A stretch of 64,000 bases of DNA, taken from assembly GCF_918797505.1 (NCBI RefSeq), contig NC_092793.1, positions 77,497,912-77,561,911 of the forward strand, written 5' to 3'. Both the position numbers and the translations under genes were made by a program. Origin of the DNA: Bemisia tabaci (lineage: Eukaryota; Arthropoda; Insecta; Hemiptera; Aleyrodidae). This document shows, piece by piece, positions 25,711 to 37,977 of the stretch (positions are counted from its first letter, which is position 1; every line of letters begins with the position of its first letter). The notes under the pieces were generated by a model. That model ran no database searches. It was not told where the DNA came from and saw nothing but the letters and a program-made list of their open reading frames with translations.

Positions 25711-26026
25711 CCAAAATACCCAAGAAAACACCTAACCAAGAAAGAGGGCGCTGGTGTCGTTTTATGAAATACCTTCCCGGAGACGTAAACATTAGAAATT
25801 CTTATATTTTCGATTCAAATTGTCAACAGTTACCGTGAAATGCCGATGTTGTCGTACCTCATTATATTAAGATTTATGTTTTGCGGAATTGCGGATTGTA
25901 GGCGCCACGAAACTCAAAATATGTTTTACTTTTTATTATTTATATTTTTCTTAATAATATTTTCAGCAGAGAAAAATCTGGCCTGGTAAGACATGAAAAC
26001 CGCGAAAAAAGACTCGTAAGTACAAT

Positions 26027-26394
26027 CCCCGGAATAAACGCCGACGTACATATTATTCCGGAATTACGTCCGGCCGGCCGTTCGAAGTTTAACGACGAAC
26101 AGTGCTGCCACTATAGCCGCTTGAGCACATGCTATATTATAGAAAAACAAGCAATGATATACATTTTTTGAGAAGTAACGATCACGCACTTTAATTTTAT
26201 CAATTCATGGTCATAATGAATTCGATTAAAGTAAAAAAAAAAATTGATGTATTTTACGTAGGAAACAAAAACCAGGAAGATACTAAACAATGCTGGTGCA
26301 ATTGTGTTGGCACCGCTGTTCGTCGTTGAAGGACCAGCGGGAAACTTCGGGTCGAACGTGCTTCCGGAATAATGCGTCTGCGTTTATTCCGGGG
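26027..26394. mobile_element. MITE-like inverted repeat (TIR CCCCGGAATAAACGC)
   Basis: CCCCGGAATAAACGCCGACG at the left pairs with CGTCTGCGTTTATTCCGGGG at the right. Inner pairs include ACGACGAACAGTGC with GCTGTTCGTCGT and ATTATTCCGG with CCGGAATAAT. The GC-rich ends contrast with the surroundings. Confidence 0.75.
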
Positions 26395-27159
26395 AAATAA
26401 GGAGTTTTTCAGGGATTCCATGCCCATCCGGGCCGGGTAAATAGTCGCAAATTGGAGGATAAATCCAAAAAAAACCAACAGATCTTCATCCAAACAAGGG
26501 CAACTAGAAAAAAAAAAGGAATGAATCTGAAGATTCAACACATGAAGGCCTTATCCTGATCAATGTACCGAAGTCAACTTTTGGCAAAGAATGAGGTTGA
26601 GAGTTTAAAAAATTCGTCAAAAAATTTCCGCATGGCTGTGTATACTACTTTCTTTTCTTGAAAACTATTGTAAATGAAGAGGATGTGATACAAAATTTCT
26701 GAAATACCTCTCTTATCGGGAGCATTCATTACGCACAGCAGTTTTTCCGATTTTTAGACCCCCGTTCCCTCCTTCATAAAGCATCCCTCCTCCCCCTCCC
26801 TCCTTCATAAGGCACCGAAAGGCATCCCTCCCCCTCCTCTAAAAATTATGTAAGGCTCGACTGACTTTTTTTGCAATTTCCTGGGATGTAGGCTGGAAAT
26901 CTTATGTAAGGCTCAGGCCTTCCCCACGTAAGGCGCCGTGTAAGGCTGTTAATGACATCCCCCCCCCCCCCTCTTAAGTGCCTCACGTAATTTGTGTACG
27001 GCCGTTTTCAGCTTTAAGGGATGTGTAGGGCAAAAAAGGAATATTCGAGCGAGTATTTCGACCTGGGGTGGCTACAGTCAAGAGTAGAACCGCCAAAATG
27101 AGGCCGTCTTAACGGTCAAAACTGCATCCTAAGAGGAAGCTTGTACTTATCCTTGCCAA

Positions 27160-27388
27160 CACGGAAAAAATTTAATTGCTGATTTAAATTCAATTACTAA
27201 AAAAAGTGACTGCAATGTTTCAATGTAGATTTTACAACCAGAAAATGCTACTTAACCACCCCCGCGGTTAAATTAGCTCACAATAGTGATTAAAGTAACA
27301 TTTTCTGGTCGTAAAATCTACATCGAAACATTGCAGTCACTTTTTTTAGCAACTGAATTGTTAAATCAGCAATTTAATTTTTTCCGTG
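27160..27388. mobile_element. MITE-like inverted repeat with ~90-base arms
   Basis: CACGGAAAAAATTTAATTGC at the left is answered by GCAATTTAATTTTTTCCGTG at the right. AAAAGTGACTGCAATGTTTC and the CATTTTCTGG region also pair. The short central loop contains CCCCCGCGGTTAAA. Confidence 0.82.
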
Positions 27389-30300
27389 AAGGAGGCCTCA
27401 GAACTGTCAGGCTGTCAATACTTCCGAGTCTTGCTCGATTATTCATCCCTTTATGCCTTACGCTGCTTGAAATTCTTGTCCAAACTTTTTCGTTTTATCA
27501 GGGTGAAGCAGTGGGAAGATCTGGAAAGATCACTATCATTTGTAAGTAGGTAGGGAGTCTTAGATCTAACTAAGACCTTATATTTCTTACTCATGTTCCG
27601 GGTGTCGCTTTTTTTGAGCGAATTCATACATTTAGAGTCATTAGCGCCTCCTCGAAGACAACATGATAATTTGAAAAATGAAATGATTAGAAAGATAACA
27701 AAAATTGATGACTGTTTCTCCTCAACCAGTGAGGCCTTAGAGCCTCAAGACTGTGCAATGTTTTACGAATGACACATGTCCCCTGCATCAACAATATTGG
27801 CCTATAATAAAGGAGCTAATTTGCAAATATATACCTTCTCCAGTCCTTTACTTCTGCCGATCTTTACTCACCTTTACTTACCAGAGTCTTGAATTCTTGA
27901 AATTTTTTGGAAGGAGAAGCTCTTTCCTTAGTACTGAAAGCCATCTTGAAAATCAAGCTTAAGCTAATGAAGAAAAAAAAATCCTTTTACCTTTAAGTGT
28001 ACAAAATAGCACTCATACCAAGAAATAATAGTGTTTGAAAGAGAAAAATCTCGGATTTCTTCTGCCTTCACATGATTATGGGTATTGCTCCCTTTTAGGT
28101 GTCTTCAAATTTTTTCTGCTATCAGCCGATGAGCACTTTCTGCATCCCTTTTGCCGATGAAAATTTTACAGAATTTATCTTGAGTGAGTTCTACTCTGAG
28201 TTTGACGCCAAATTACAAGAAAATTAATTCTTGGATCAATTTTCCTGAAAAGGGACGGTTCGGTTCCTATTCTCACTCGTTATGAAAGTTTCGATAGAAT
28301 AAGTAAATATTTTAGTACCTTTGGTGCTGACAGTTTCCTTTGGTTCTTCAGCTGCTGACAGACAGCCAAGGGTTTGCTAGATAATCTGGTGATTGCCAGG
28401 ATTGTCGATCGGTGTCTCCAAAGTCTGGTCGATATAGGCTAATGATGATCATTAGTTGTAATGGATAACCAGAACTTAGGAGAAACCGGAGAACATCCAT
28501 GAAAGTGAGCAAGGAGCGATCCACTTATCACTGTATATCCTACTGTAAATCACTTTCATTGTTGGCGATTAAGGATCCAGATTTACACATCAACTGGTGC
28601 ACACTTTTACCATTCATCATGAAACCAAGGCCACTGATGCGTCATGCTGGCAGGTGATTCTATTCATATAGTCACCCCTTCAACACGAATGTTTTCCTGA
28701 CTGAATACAAAATGGATTAGGTATTGCTTCTCAATTAATGGAACTGAGTCGAATAACTGAAGCGTCACGCACCAGCCGAAAGTGGGTTTCTTTACCTAAA
28801 ATATCTTGACCTCCTCTTTCAAATCTTGAACTGAAGTCTTTGATTATAAATTCCTCCTCCTCCCCTTCTAAAGTCGGCATCTTCCAGCAAGTGATTAGAG
28901 GAGAGGTAAAAATACAGACCATTCAGAGTTGTTTTTACTTATTCTAAAGAGCGTAACTTGACATCACTCTAAAGTTTTTTGTACCTAGAAGTTGTGACAT
29001 TTCAAAATAATGCTGTACTCTAGATTGTAATGGACTATTAGGCAAGGTACAAAGTTACTTAAGCATTCTGCTACATGTTTCTGAACTAACATTTCATGGA
29101 GAACACGATTCGCGCAGTGAGAATTACTAAAATTAACTCCTAATCAAGATATTTAGTGTTTCTTGACACGTAAATTCAAACCTCCCATTCATGAAAACGC
29201 AACAGTCTACTTCAGTCAAAACACGTAAGTACTACACAAAATCCTGACAGTCTCTGCAGCATGAAAAAATGATAATCTTAGTCTCAGCGCTTCAGTTCAG
29301 CTATTGCATGTTGTCTGCACTTTGAACAACGCAGAATGCGGAAGGAATATTGCTCGATTGAGAGGCTAGCCATGATCAATGGGCCATTTTACTCACATTG
29401 AGTAATTGCGTTTCTTGTGACCTTAGGGTGGGATTCACTTAGGTTTTCCAACTCAAGTCTGAGCAGTAGTAGTGTTCAAAATTACATCCAATTTTCAGGG
29501 GTAAGGTCAAATTACTGGTTTGATTTGGCATGGAAAGACCCTTAACATTTTTAGCCAACAACATGAAGCTTAACCACAGAGTATGAAAAGAGAACAAAGT
29601 ACGTTTGTATTAGGAGACATGGGAGCAGCTGATGAACACTTCGACGGGGAGATAATGAATCTTGGATTCTCACTGTTGCACACTTGCTTTGATGAACTTT
29701 TTTTGATAGACATCGTCACACTCATGACCCTAACTCAAACAGCAATGAATACAGTCAGCAAACGAAGCACAAAAAGAACTGGGTGTTGACAGCAAGAATG
29801 TTGATCTGCATTTCACTAACTCCACAGCACGATCCAAACTCAACGTGGAAATAGTAAAAATAAATTGTTCTTAGTATTTATTTCCAAATAAAGTACCTAT
29901 CTATCGATCTATCTAATTCTAATAGTGTCACTCGCAATCCCGGTGACAATGACCACCACAAAGATTCAGGCTCAGAGCACTATTAATCATTCAGTAATAT
30001 TATACCCAACGAGGAGAATGAAACTTGGACATGAAAACTAGTACTACGTCTAATAACCGTTATTCGAAGACGATGGAGATATAATTTTAGAGCTTATGGG
30101 AACAGACTCACTAAGGATCACACAAGTTCACCTTTGGAGTTCTGAGTTTACTGAAGAGATTACGAAATGGCATTTCGTCCTGCAAAGATACTGAGTACTT
30201 AACACACTTCTGTTTGTAAGAATTGAAAGCACTATTGATTGAGAAATTGAGAAATATTATACTGTTTAAACTTGATGACGAATGTGATCCGTGGTCATTG

Positions 30301-30717
30301 ATGTGATCATTGTTGGATCATTCGATCATTAAGTATCATTGTGATCCTTGGGATGGAGGTTAGGCAGCAATATTTACGCCTTTGGGTTTTCTTTGAGATT
30401 TCAGAAACCCAAAATAATAATCACACAAAATATGGTTCAAAAGGAAATCAAAAGCGTTGAAAATATGAGAAACACCTAAAGAAAACACGTCACGTACTCA
30501 CTCTCACTCATAGAAATCTCTCATTACACTGAGAAGACGTCGTAAAGAGGGAACCTGGAAACTACTCCGGAACTTTTATTAAATTTATCATCAAATTGGC
30601 AGCGTTTAAGGGCAACATTGCCAGTCAAACAAAACATTGTTTATATTTTGGCCTTTTATACTCTCTCATTGCCGATGTTTCAAGTTTGATAAAATATCCA
30701 TGCGCGATTTGGTTTTG

Positions 30718-30741
30718 TAAAATACCGTTTGGGGAAGTAGC
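30718..30741 (+). repeat. 24-base word shared with 25687-25710 in inverted orientation
   Basis: An exact inverted counterpart of the word upstream of misato. Flanking similarity is weak (CTATATGAGGGCAGC versus TATATAGGAGGTGGGC on the other strand). Confidence 0.7.
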
Positions 30742-30756
30742 TGCCCTCATATAGAG

Positions 30757-31093
30757 GCTTCACCCATAGAGAAAAAAAAGGAGGTGTTTGCATTTCGGGC
30801 ATCTTGGAATTTTTCATAGAGTATCTATAGCTTTGATGACGTCATTGGGTACAGCGACGTTTTTATCCTGTCGATTTTCTTGGAAATGGTGTAATTTAAG
30901 GGAAAAAGTCATTCTATAAAAAGTGCTTGAAATTAAATAAAGAGTTGATTTAAGTAAAAAAATCGGACATTATGGTCCGTTTTTACAGCGTCAACATAAC
31001 CCTCAACGAGCGTCTTGTTTACATTGATGACGTAGGTGGGTACAAATCCTCAAGATGCAAACACCTCCTTTGTTTTCTCTATGGGCTTCACCA
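30757..31093. mobile_element. MITE-like inverted repeat upstream of the THAP gene
   Basis: CCATAGAGAAAA then AAAGGAGGTGTTTGCAT at the left is matched by ATGCAAACACCTCCTTTG then TTTTCTCTATGG at the right. The arms are about 38 bases. Both flanks of the interior also contain GATGACGT (near 30836 and 31027). Confidence 0.78.
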
Positions 31094-31420
31094 ACAGAAC
31101 AGAAGGCTCACTCCCAGCGCATCTCGGTCGAAGAAGAAGAACACACCCAGAAAGTAATGTTTACATTGAGAACCTAACCTAAATCTGCTGACTTTGTCCT
31201 CCCTCGTGCGTGCTGGGAGAATGAGCATGAGGATTTTTGAAAATGACGAACGAACAGTTTAATTATTAACGCGAATCTTTCTTGTTGATGATAATTTCTA
31301 ATTTCAAGTTGCTGTTATGTTTTCTTCATCTGTTGTCTTGGTGGTTAAGTTGGTTATCCTAAAATGTGAAGTGATGTAGTTCGTTTTTGGGCCAGTATCT
31401 CTTGCGACGAGGAGAAGCCC

Positions 31421-31425
31421 TAAGG
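31421..31425 (+). promoter_or_regulatory. Possible donor of a non-coding first THAP exon
   Basis: CCCTAAG followed by GTATGTG at about 31425 could end a 5' UTR exon spliced to the acceptor at 32711. This is a guess from splice-site shape and the need for a 5' UTR exon. Confidence 0.25.
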
Positions 31426-31537
31426 TATGTGTTACCTAAATTTGATTACCATGTTATTAATTTTCCTCAAACTTGGTTCCTGGAAAACCTTACGCTATTG
31501 TCAGTGGATGAATACACTCCCAAATGGGTTTTTTAAC

Positions 31538-31988
31538 CTTAAGATGATTCGTCAAGCTCAAGTGACGTGCTAGAACTGGCATGCGTTATATTGCATCGAT
31601 CAGGTTAAAAATCTCGGCAGATTTGGAATTTTTAGCACAAAAACGGACGTAAGCCTCTGCACGTTAGCCTAAAGAATCACTCTAAACCCAAAAATCGACA
31701 AAATTCAGAGAAATGAAAGCAGGATAGAGTTTGGAAAAAAACATTGCATTTGACACAGAAATCGGTAGCTGAATTGAATGCGAGGTATTTTTTCTGAACA
31801 CTATTCTGCCTTCATTCTCTGAATTTTGCCAATTTTTAGGTTTAGCATGATTCATTAGGCTAATGTGCAGGGGTTTTCATCCTTGTTTTGGCTAAAAATT
31901 CCAAATCTGCCGAGACTTTTGACCTAATCAATGAGATATATCGCATGCCAGTCCGACCACGCCACTTGAGCTTGACGAATCACCTTAA
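31538..31988. mobile_element. MITE-like inverted repeat just upstream of THAP exon 1
   Basis: The left arm has GATTCGTCAAGCTCAAGTG, and the right arm has CACTTGAGCTTGACGAATC. Pairing continues through CGGCAGATTTGGAATTTTTA and its partner, roughly 105 bases per arm and further with gaps. Confidence 0.82.
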
Positions 31989-32723
31989 TGATCCATTACT
32001 TAACCAGCTACTGTTAAACAACTAATTTATCTGATGAAATGATGCTCTTGGCAATGATGGTTTTGTGCATTGCTGATAGGCAAGTAGCTGTGCTGCTTCA
32101 TTTTAAAGCCAATCCCCTTCAATCTTTTGGATCTACAATATTTTAAGGTGACCGTTCCAATAGACTGACGTATTGAAGGTCAATCTTTCCCAAAGTTTGT
32201 CAGTATTTGTGGCTAGTAATCTTTTCAACAAGGAACTAATATGAATGAAATGCATTAATGAAGCATCCAGCCCTCATCTGACTGATAAAGATTCTGGCAA
32301 TTTAACCTGGGAAATGTCAATCACTCTCAACCTTTCCAGATGTAATCAACTCTCCCTAGTGAATTAAGGGTTCATTATGAAGGGACCAGTGTATCACCGC
32401 ATGGCTTGCACAAGCCCTGTAGGTACTTATTTTCTCTGGTGGTTGAAAGTCACCACTGATGCCTCAAAGTTGTTCCTTATCAGTCTTTATGATCGCATCC
32501 TACTATGCAACTGTGATTAATAATGTAGATGAAACTTTAAGCTCAGAATAGGAATCATGTCAAAAGAGATACTAATTTGTACCTAATTAATGTTAGGGTT
32601 ACTATCCTACCTCCCATCCCAGAATGACCCTGTAAAGTTATTAAATTCAGCATTTGTACTTATCTATGCAGTATTTCATTAAAGTTAATCTTTCAATTTT
32701 TCTTCTTTCAGGCGTAGCCAACG

Positions 32724-34336
32724 ATGTTAACTGCAAAGCAACGAAGGGCCTGCGCCAAGTGTGGACATAGCAGCAGTAAATCAACCTGGTCTTTCCATCG
32801 AATTCCTAAACCAGGAGGAGCCAGTACGGAAAAGTAAGCTTTCTCCTGTCATTTAGTAAATATTAGTTGTACAAATTGCTTGCGAACCAGCAGACATTGA
32901 GGTTGTTGCTTCTTTTAAAAATGTGATATCTTTTTTTTCAAACAAGGCTGCTATTAGCATTGGAGAATTAGCAACAATGCAAAGCAAGAATTGATATTCA
33001 TCAGCTGATGTAGTTTCGTCTTGCATATAAGCTGTCTCTTCTGCCTCTTTTGTTCTCTAAATTAAATCGCTTCGGACCTGAACTTTCATCACTTATTTCT
33101 TTTAAATAAAGGGAGCAATTGATTTTAAATCTTTTCCTTAAGGTAATTAATCAAGTGGCTGATTTGTTAACTAGATCTGTGTCGGTTTGCAAATCCAAGG
33201 AACTCATTGTGAGACTGGGACTCAGACTTTAGCGAGATTCAAATCTGGAGTTCCAGACAAAATTCTAGTCAAACTTTGTAGAGAGAATTCTAGTATAAAA
33301 ATTGCTTTGTACAGTTTGTTTTAAAATGAGGTCTGGTGAGGTTTTTCTCATCTGTAGCTAAAAATGTTGGACCTGCATGTTTTCCCAGTTAGCATCTTTT
33401 CACAATGGAATTAATTTCTGGGGAGGCGAAATATGGCAATGCCGTGAGAGGAAAAATTAATACGCCTTATATCAGCTGATTTTCTTCATAACTGCTGCGC
33501 CCGAATCATAAAAATATGCACTGCTACAGAATTGTTTCCTTTTCAATTCTAATTTTTGAGAGGGCGTGATGGAGAAATTGCAACAGCACAAATTAATATT
33601 CATCAGCTGATGTAGTTTCGTCTTGTATAACCTGTCCTTTCTGCCTCCCTTGTTCTCTAGAATGAATAGCTTGTGCCCCAAACTTTCATACCTTATTCCT
33701 TATTTCAAACTTATTTCTTTTCTTGAACTGGGTCATGTTCAAAAGGGACCCACAGCATTTAAAACCCGTAGTAAGTAAATTAACATACATTATTGCAAAA
33801 TTCCCTTTACTTCTGACAATATTACAAGTAGCCTCCACAAACTACTCCTTTCATGCTAGATAGAACCCAGATCTCTAATTTTGATCATAAGTTTTCAGTT
33901 TTTACACCTTTCATATCGTTACTAATCCTTGTGTACTTTCCTTTGTTGCAGATGCCGTCAGTGGGCAAGTTGGCTTTACCCACAAAGTAACTGGGAGTCT
34001 GAATCTGATCTACTGGCCCTGTACAAAAAGTCGAGAGTTGTTTGCTCAAGTCATTTTACCGAAGCAGACTTTTCGGACAATGCGCGACGAACACTGCGTA
34101 GAGCTGCTGTACCTCATGTCACATCCACGGATAAATCTGCCTGTTCACTGATTGCAACCATTGAGCCACCGAGTTCTATTGATGCTGCAAGCTGTGGATC
34201 TTCACAACAGAATGGAGAGATCGGCATAGAACTAGGGCCATCCTCTGAATCCATCCTTGGTTATGAAACCCATACTTCTGCGCTACCGCAAGATACCATC
34301 ATCAGCAACATACCATTTCTCCGCTTAGTAGAATGA
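32724..34336 (+). CDS. THAP-type zinc finger protein, short form
   Basis: Two exons, 32724-32833 and 33952-34336, join in phase 2 to encode 164 aa. Residues 1-92 form a THAP DNA-binding domain. The C2CH zinc ligands are C10, C13, C68 and H71, with the expected WSFHRIPK, CRQWASWLY, VCSSHF and LRRAAVPHV (AVP box) motifs. The spacing between the ligand pairs (54 residues) is a little longer than usual. The remaining 70 residues are serine-rich and unremarkable. No coiled coil, P-element transposase or other domain is present. The start codon follows directly after a splice acceptor (32711) with 12 bases of leader, so a non-coding exon lies upstream. THAP proteins bind DNA as transcription or chromatin factors; the domain also occurs in P-element transposases. 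The specific orthologue cannot be assigned. Confidence 0.87.
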
Positions 34337-34934
34337 CGTAACATTTGAAATTTAGTTTTGATAAGGAGATTGCTGATTCTTGTTACCTACTTGTGTTCAG
34401 AATTCAGTCAAATGTTTGTACATTTTTTTCCATTCAGAATTAAATTACTTTCCATTAAAAGCAATGCCTTTGGAGTATCATTTATTTACGCCACTCTCCT
34501 AAGTACTTCTTTTTCCAAAACATCAACTTTACTCCTTCAATTCTAAACGGCAAGTATGTACTTAGAAATATCAGATCCTGAGGAGAATTCAATAATAGTC
34601 CCTACCTGTCTCTAAGGTTTCGAAGGTTTCAGATAGATCTACCTGATCTAATAGAGAGAAAATTGAGAGTAAGCTAATTTTTGGCGGAGTATTCTAACTC
34701 TCCTTATGCCATCAAGCACTGTTTGCTTCTAAAATCAGGTGACTACCGATACTCTTGAAACGTTGATGGGTGAAATGCACAAATTGAACAATTTCAGGGC
34801 TTTTTTAGTTTCCTTTGGTACCTTCTACTTTGATTTTGGTAAAATGAGCATCAGTGTTCATTCAAATTTGTTATGAATAGTCATGAAGATTAAACATAGT
34901 GCTTTGTAACAACGTCCAAGTAACAATTTTCGAG

Positions 34935-35322
34935 TTAAAAAGATAATTGAAGATAGGAAATATGAAAGAATTTGAAATCTGGTACACATGCTTTAAATTT
35001 ATTAAGTCATCATTTCATCTGATCATTTCACAATCAGCCCATATTAATGAACACACGTTGAATCTTTTTCATGGATTAATTTTAATGAGAATAAAATCAA
35101 TTGATTCATTAAAATTATTATCGTTGCGTATAATTAAAAAGATAAGTGAAGAAAGGAAATATGAAATAATTTTAAATCTGGTACATGCCTTAAATTTATT
35201 AAGTCATCATTTCACAATCAGCCCATATTAATGAACACACGTTGAATCTTTTTCATGGATTAATTTTAATGAGAGTAAAATCAATTGATTCATTAAAATT
35301 ATTATCGTTGCGTATAATTAAA
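34935..35322 (+). repeat. Tandem duplication, two units of ~199 and ~189 bases
   Basis: Unit 1 (34935-35133) and unit 2 (35134-35322) are nearly identical, including AACACACGTTGAATCTTTTT and ATTATTATCGTTGCGTATAA. Unit 2 lacks about 10 bases (TCTGATCATTT area). Within each unit, TTAATTTTAATGAGA and TCATTAAAATTA form a small hairpin. Confidence 0.88.
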
Positions 35323-35789
35323 CTCGACAAAACCCGATTCGATTTCCCATTTGAGAAGCGTCAATTCAAATAAACCGCCGTTCACTTTATTGTAATTGTT
35401 GGCAATCTTGCACTCATTTGACAACAATGCAGACAGCCGGAAAGTACAAACAGTGATACATTGGAGTTTACGGGAGTGAACCTTCTGTTGGTGAAGCCTA
35501 TATGGACAGCTTTATGCAATAAGGAACTAGGGTCAAATTTTCGAATTTTTTTTTATGATGAATTCCGTATCAGGAGGGTATTTACTTACTATTGAGAAAA
35601 AGAAAATCCTCAAAAACAATTTTTATCCCGCTTCAGCGACCCCGCAAAAATTTGCCGTCGCAGGATCACGCGAAGTTCATTTTGCAATTGGGACCTATAC
35701 TATGGTTCCCTATTGCGTAATGCGAAACTCGGATTTCCATTTTGCAATTCGGAACTATAGACAGGACGGCATAATGCTTTCTCGGCATT

Positions 35790-36175
35790 CTCGGCTCCTG
35801 TTTGACCGATCTTGCTGATTTTTAGTGTCCGGGGGTATTTTTCGACGGGAAACTCGAATTTCTGGTCAAATTTTGAAAATTCAAAAATCCAAGATGGCGG
35901 ATGTGGCCTAAAATGCTATCTCGGCTCCTGTTCGATGGATCTTGCTGATTTTCGGTATCCGGGGGTATTTTTCGACGGGAACTCGAATTTCTGGTCAAAT
36001 TTTGAAAATTCAAAAATCCAAGATGGCGGATGTGCCCTAAAATGCTATCTCGACTCTTGTTCGATCGATCTTGCTGATTTTTGGTATCCGGGGTATTTTT
36101 CGACGGGAAACTCGAATTTCTGGTCAAATTTTGAAAATTCAAAAATCCAAGATGGCGGATGTGGCCTAAAATGCT
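35790..36175 (+). repeat. Minisatellite: three ~130-base direct units
   Basis: Units start at about 35790, 35920 and 36049. Each runs from CTCGGCTCCTGTT through GGGGGTATTTTTCGACGGGA and TTTGAAAATTCAAAAATCCA to AAGATGGCGGATGTGGCC. Open frames through it on both strands are by-products of the period. Inverted units occur at 39823-40260. Confidence 0.9.
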
Positions 36176-36199
36176 CATTTATATGTTCAATGCTCATTA

Positions 36200-37975
36200 A
36201 TGCTCAATACCAGGAGGTACCGTAATAGCACACCTAGTCTTAGAGATGTTTTTAAAACGTGTCAATGACACCAAGCCTCATTTCTGAAATGTTTCACGTG
36301 ATACTTTAAAAACCCGAATGAAGTGTCAAACACGAAGCCACTCTGTGTTCAACACATTCCCATGTCACCACATTTTATGTGTCTGTGAAACATTTGCAGA
36401 TTGTGTCACCGAAATGTTTCGAATTCATTTTTTACATATTTCAATGACACAATGGGCAAAGGTCTCCGTTGGCAGTGCATTTTTGACACATTTCTGACAC
36501 ATTTGTAAAACAATGAGCCTTTAACTCAGATTTTCCTCTGATTTTCTAAATGTTTATGACACATTTTCGGTATAATCACTACAGTCCATGTAGTGTTAAA
36601 CACGAGCCCACTCTGTGTTGAATACATCCGCATGTCACTACTTCTTAACCGTAAAAAAATTTTCTGACATCTGTTCTAACAAATGTCGTGGAGGCATTAT
36701 AGCTATCAAATCAAGTGCCTGGGCGGCCTGATTACAGACTATGCCTAAGGAGAGTATGGAACTATGGGTTCACTCCATCAGTATTAAACTATCAGAGGGA
36801 TTAGGACGTCCTCACTTTAGAAAAGTAGGTATACGCAAAGCATGATGTACGGTTTCAATATTTTAGATAATCCATAACTTATAAGCTCTTATGGAGATAA
36901 ATGCGATGCATACCAAGAATTTAAAACTATTTTTAACTCTGCATAATTAAATAGCCAAAAAGTAAACCTTGAGACAAAAAAATAAACCAAAATTTGGTAA
37001 AATTGGAAAATGAAACGTCAACGCTCTCTGGTGGGTTCAGTTTGATCTAGGAAAATTTTTAGAAAGGTCTGAGAAATGTTTTCAACTTGTGTTCACCAGG
37101 TTTTAATGACAATCAAGGCACTGTTTTGTTTAACTGATATATTCCTGACACATTTCTGAAATAAATTTCCTTACCCTTATGCGTTTAAATTAATTTTATA
37201 AATGGTTATGACGTGCGATCGCCGCGGATCAATTAAATGAGAGTGATACGAGTATTTCAACTGGAGAGCCATGAGGGAAATTCGTACACGAAAATCTGAA
37301 GGCGTTTCAAATACCATTCCGTCACGTTTCATACATAAATTCAACATATAGCTGTACCTTATCAGATTAAAAATACGAAATATCTGCCAGTTGTTTCTGA
37401 AACATGTTTTTGAAGGATCTTGGAAACGTTGCTAAATTGTGTCAGAAATATGTCAGGCTTATTTCTCAGAAACTTCGAACTTCCAAGAATTTCTGCAGCA
37501 ACGTTTTAAATATGTTTTAGAAATGTTTCCAAAATATTTAGTTGATCTCCTTTCCCAACATATCGTACACAAATCTAATATGAATCTGTGCCTGGGTCGT
37601 TAAAAAAAAATTGACACCATTACAAATTTTTTCCGATAGATGTCAATAAAGGTTCATTGATTTTCATATAAATTGTGGCAGAAATGTTCCGTAAATATGT
37701 TTCAATCATAAGCTTAGCTATGGCAATGGTTTTGAAATGTTTTTGAAACCTTTCTGATATAGTTTATTGAACGGACTGCAATATATTGACAACACATAGC
37801 TGACACAATTCTTACACATTTTTTGGGTGGGTTATTTATGCCTTTTTAAAATAAGTTTGAAACGTTTCCAACTTATTTTTAAAAAAGTTTGAATGACCGC
37901 AATTAGAAACATTTTCGATTTGTTTTCAATACGTTTCAAAGACACGGCCAACTTGCCCATTTCATGTATTCGTTT
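36200..37975. repeat. Field of degenerate TGTTTCA / ACATTT motifs
   Basis: More than a dozen variants of GAAATGTTTC, TGAAACATTT and GACACATTTCTGACACATTT occur in both orientations. They include 36278, 36393, 36484, 37074, 37146, 37390-37530, 37680-37760 and 37855-37945. No coding potential was seen. The field probably forms the inner part of the composite element. Confidence 0.65.
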
Positions 37976-37977
37976 TG

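Larger units (their letters stand above)
25347..32711. other. Divergent intergenic region between misato and the THAP gene
   Basis: The two genes point away from each other, so both promoters should be here. No coding exon was recognised. Scattered open frames (e.g. 27286-27549, 29583-29789) lack conserved motifs and exon borders. Visible items are four inverted-repeat elements, a shared 24-base inverted word, simple repeats, and a (CTAT)n tail after AATAAA near 29885-29915 that looks like a retroposon end. Confidence 0.55.

Noticed and set aside
29583..29789. 68-codon plus-strand frame starting MKREQSTFVLGDMGAADEHF
   Set aside because: It reads like protein locally, but there is no conserved family, no splice sites that extend it and no upstream signal; evidence was too thin to list.
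35790..36225. Open frames of 118-137 codons on both strands with repeated peptide units, suggesting a repeat protein
   Set aside because: The DNA unit of about 130 bases repeats in both orientations in a palindromic element; the peptide repeat is a by-product.
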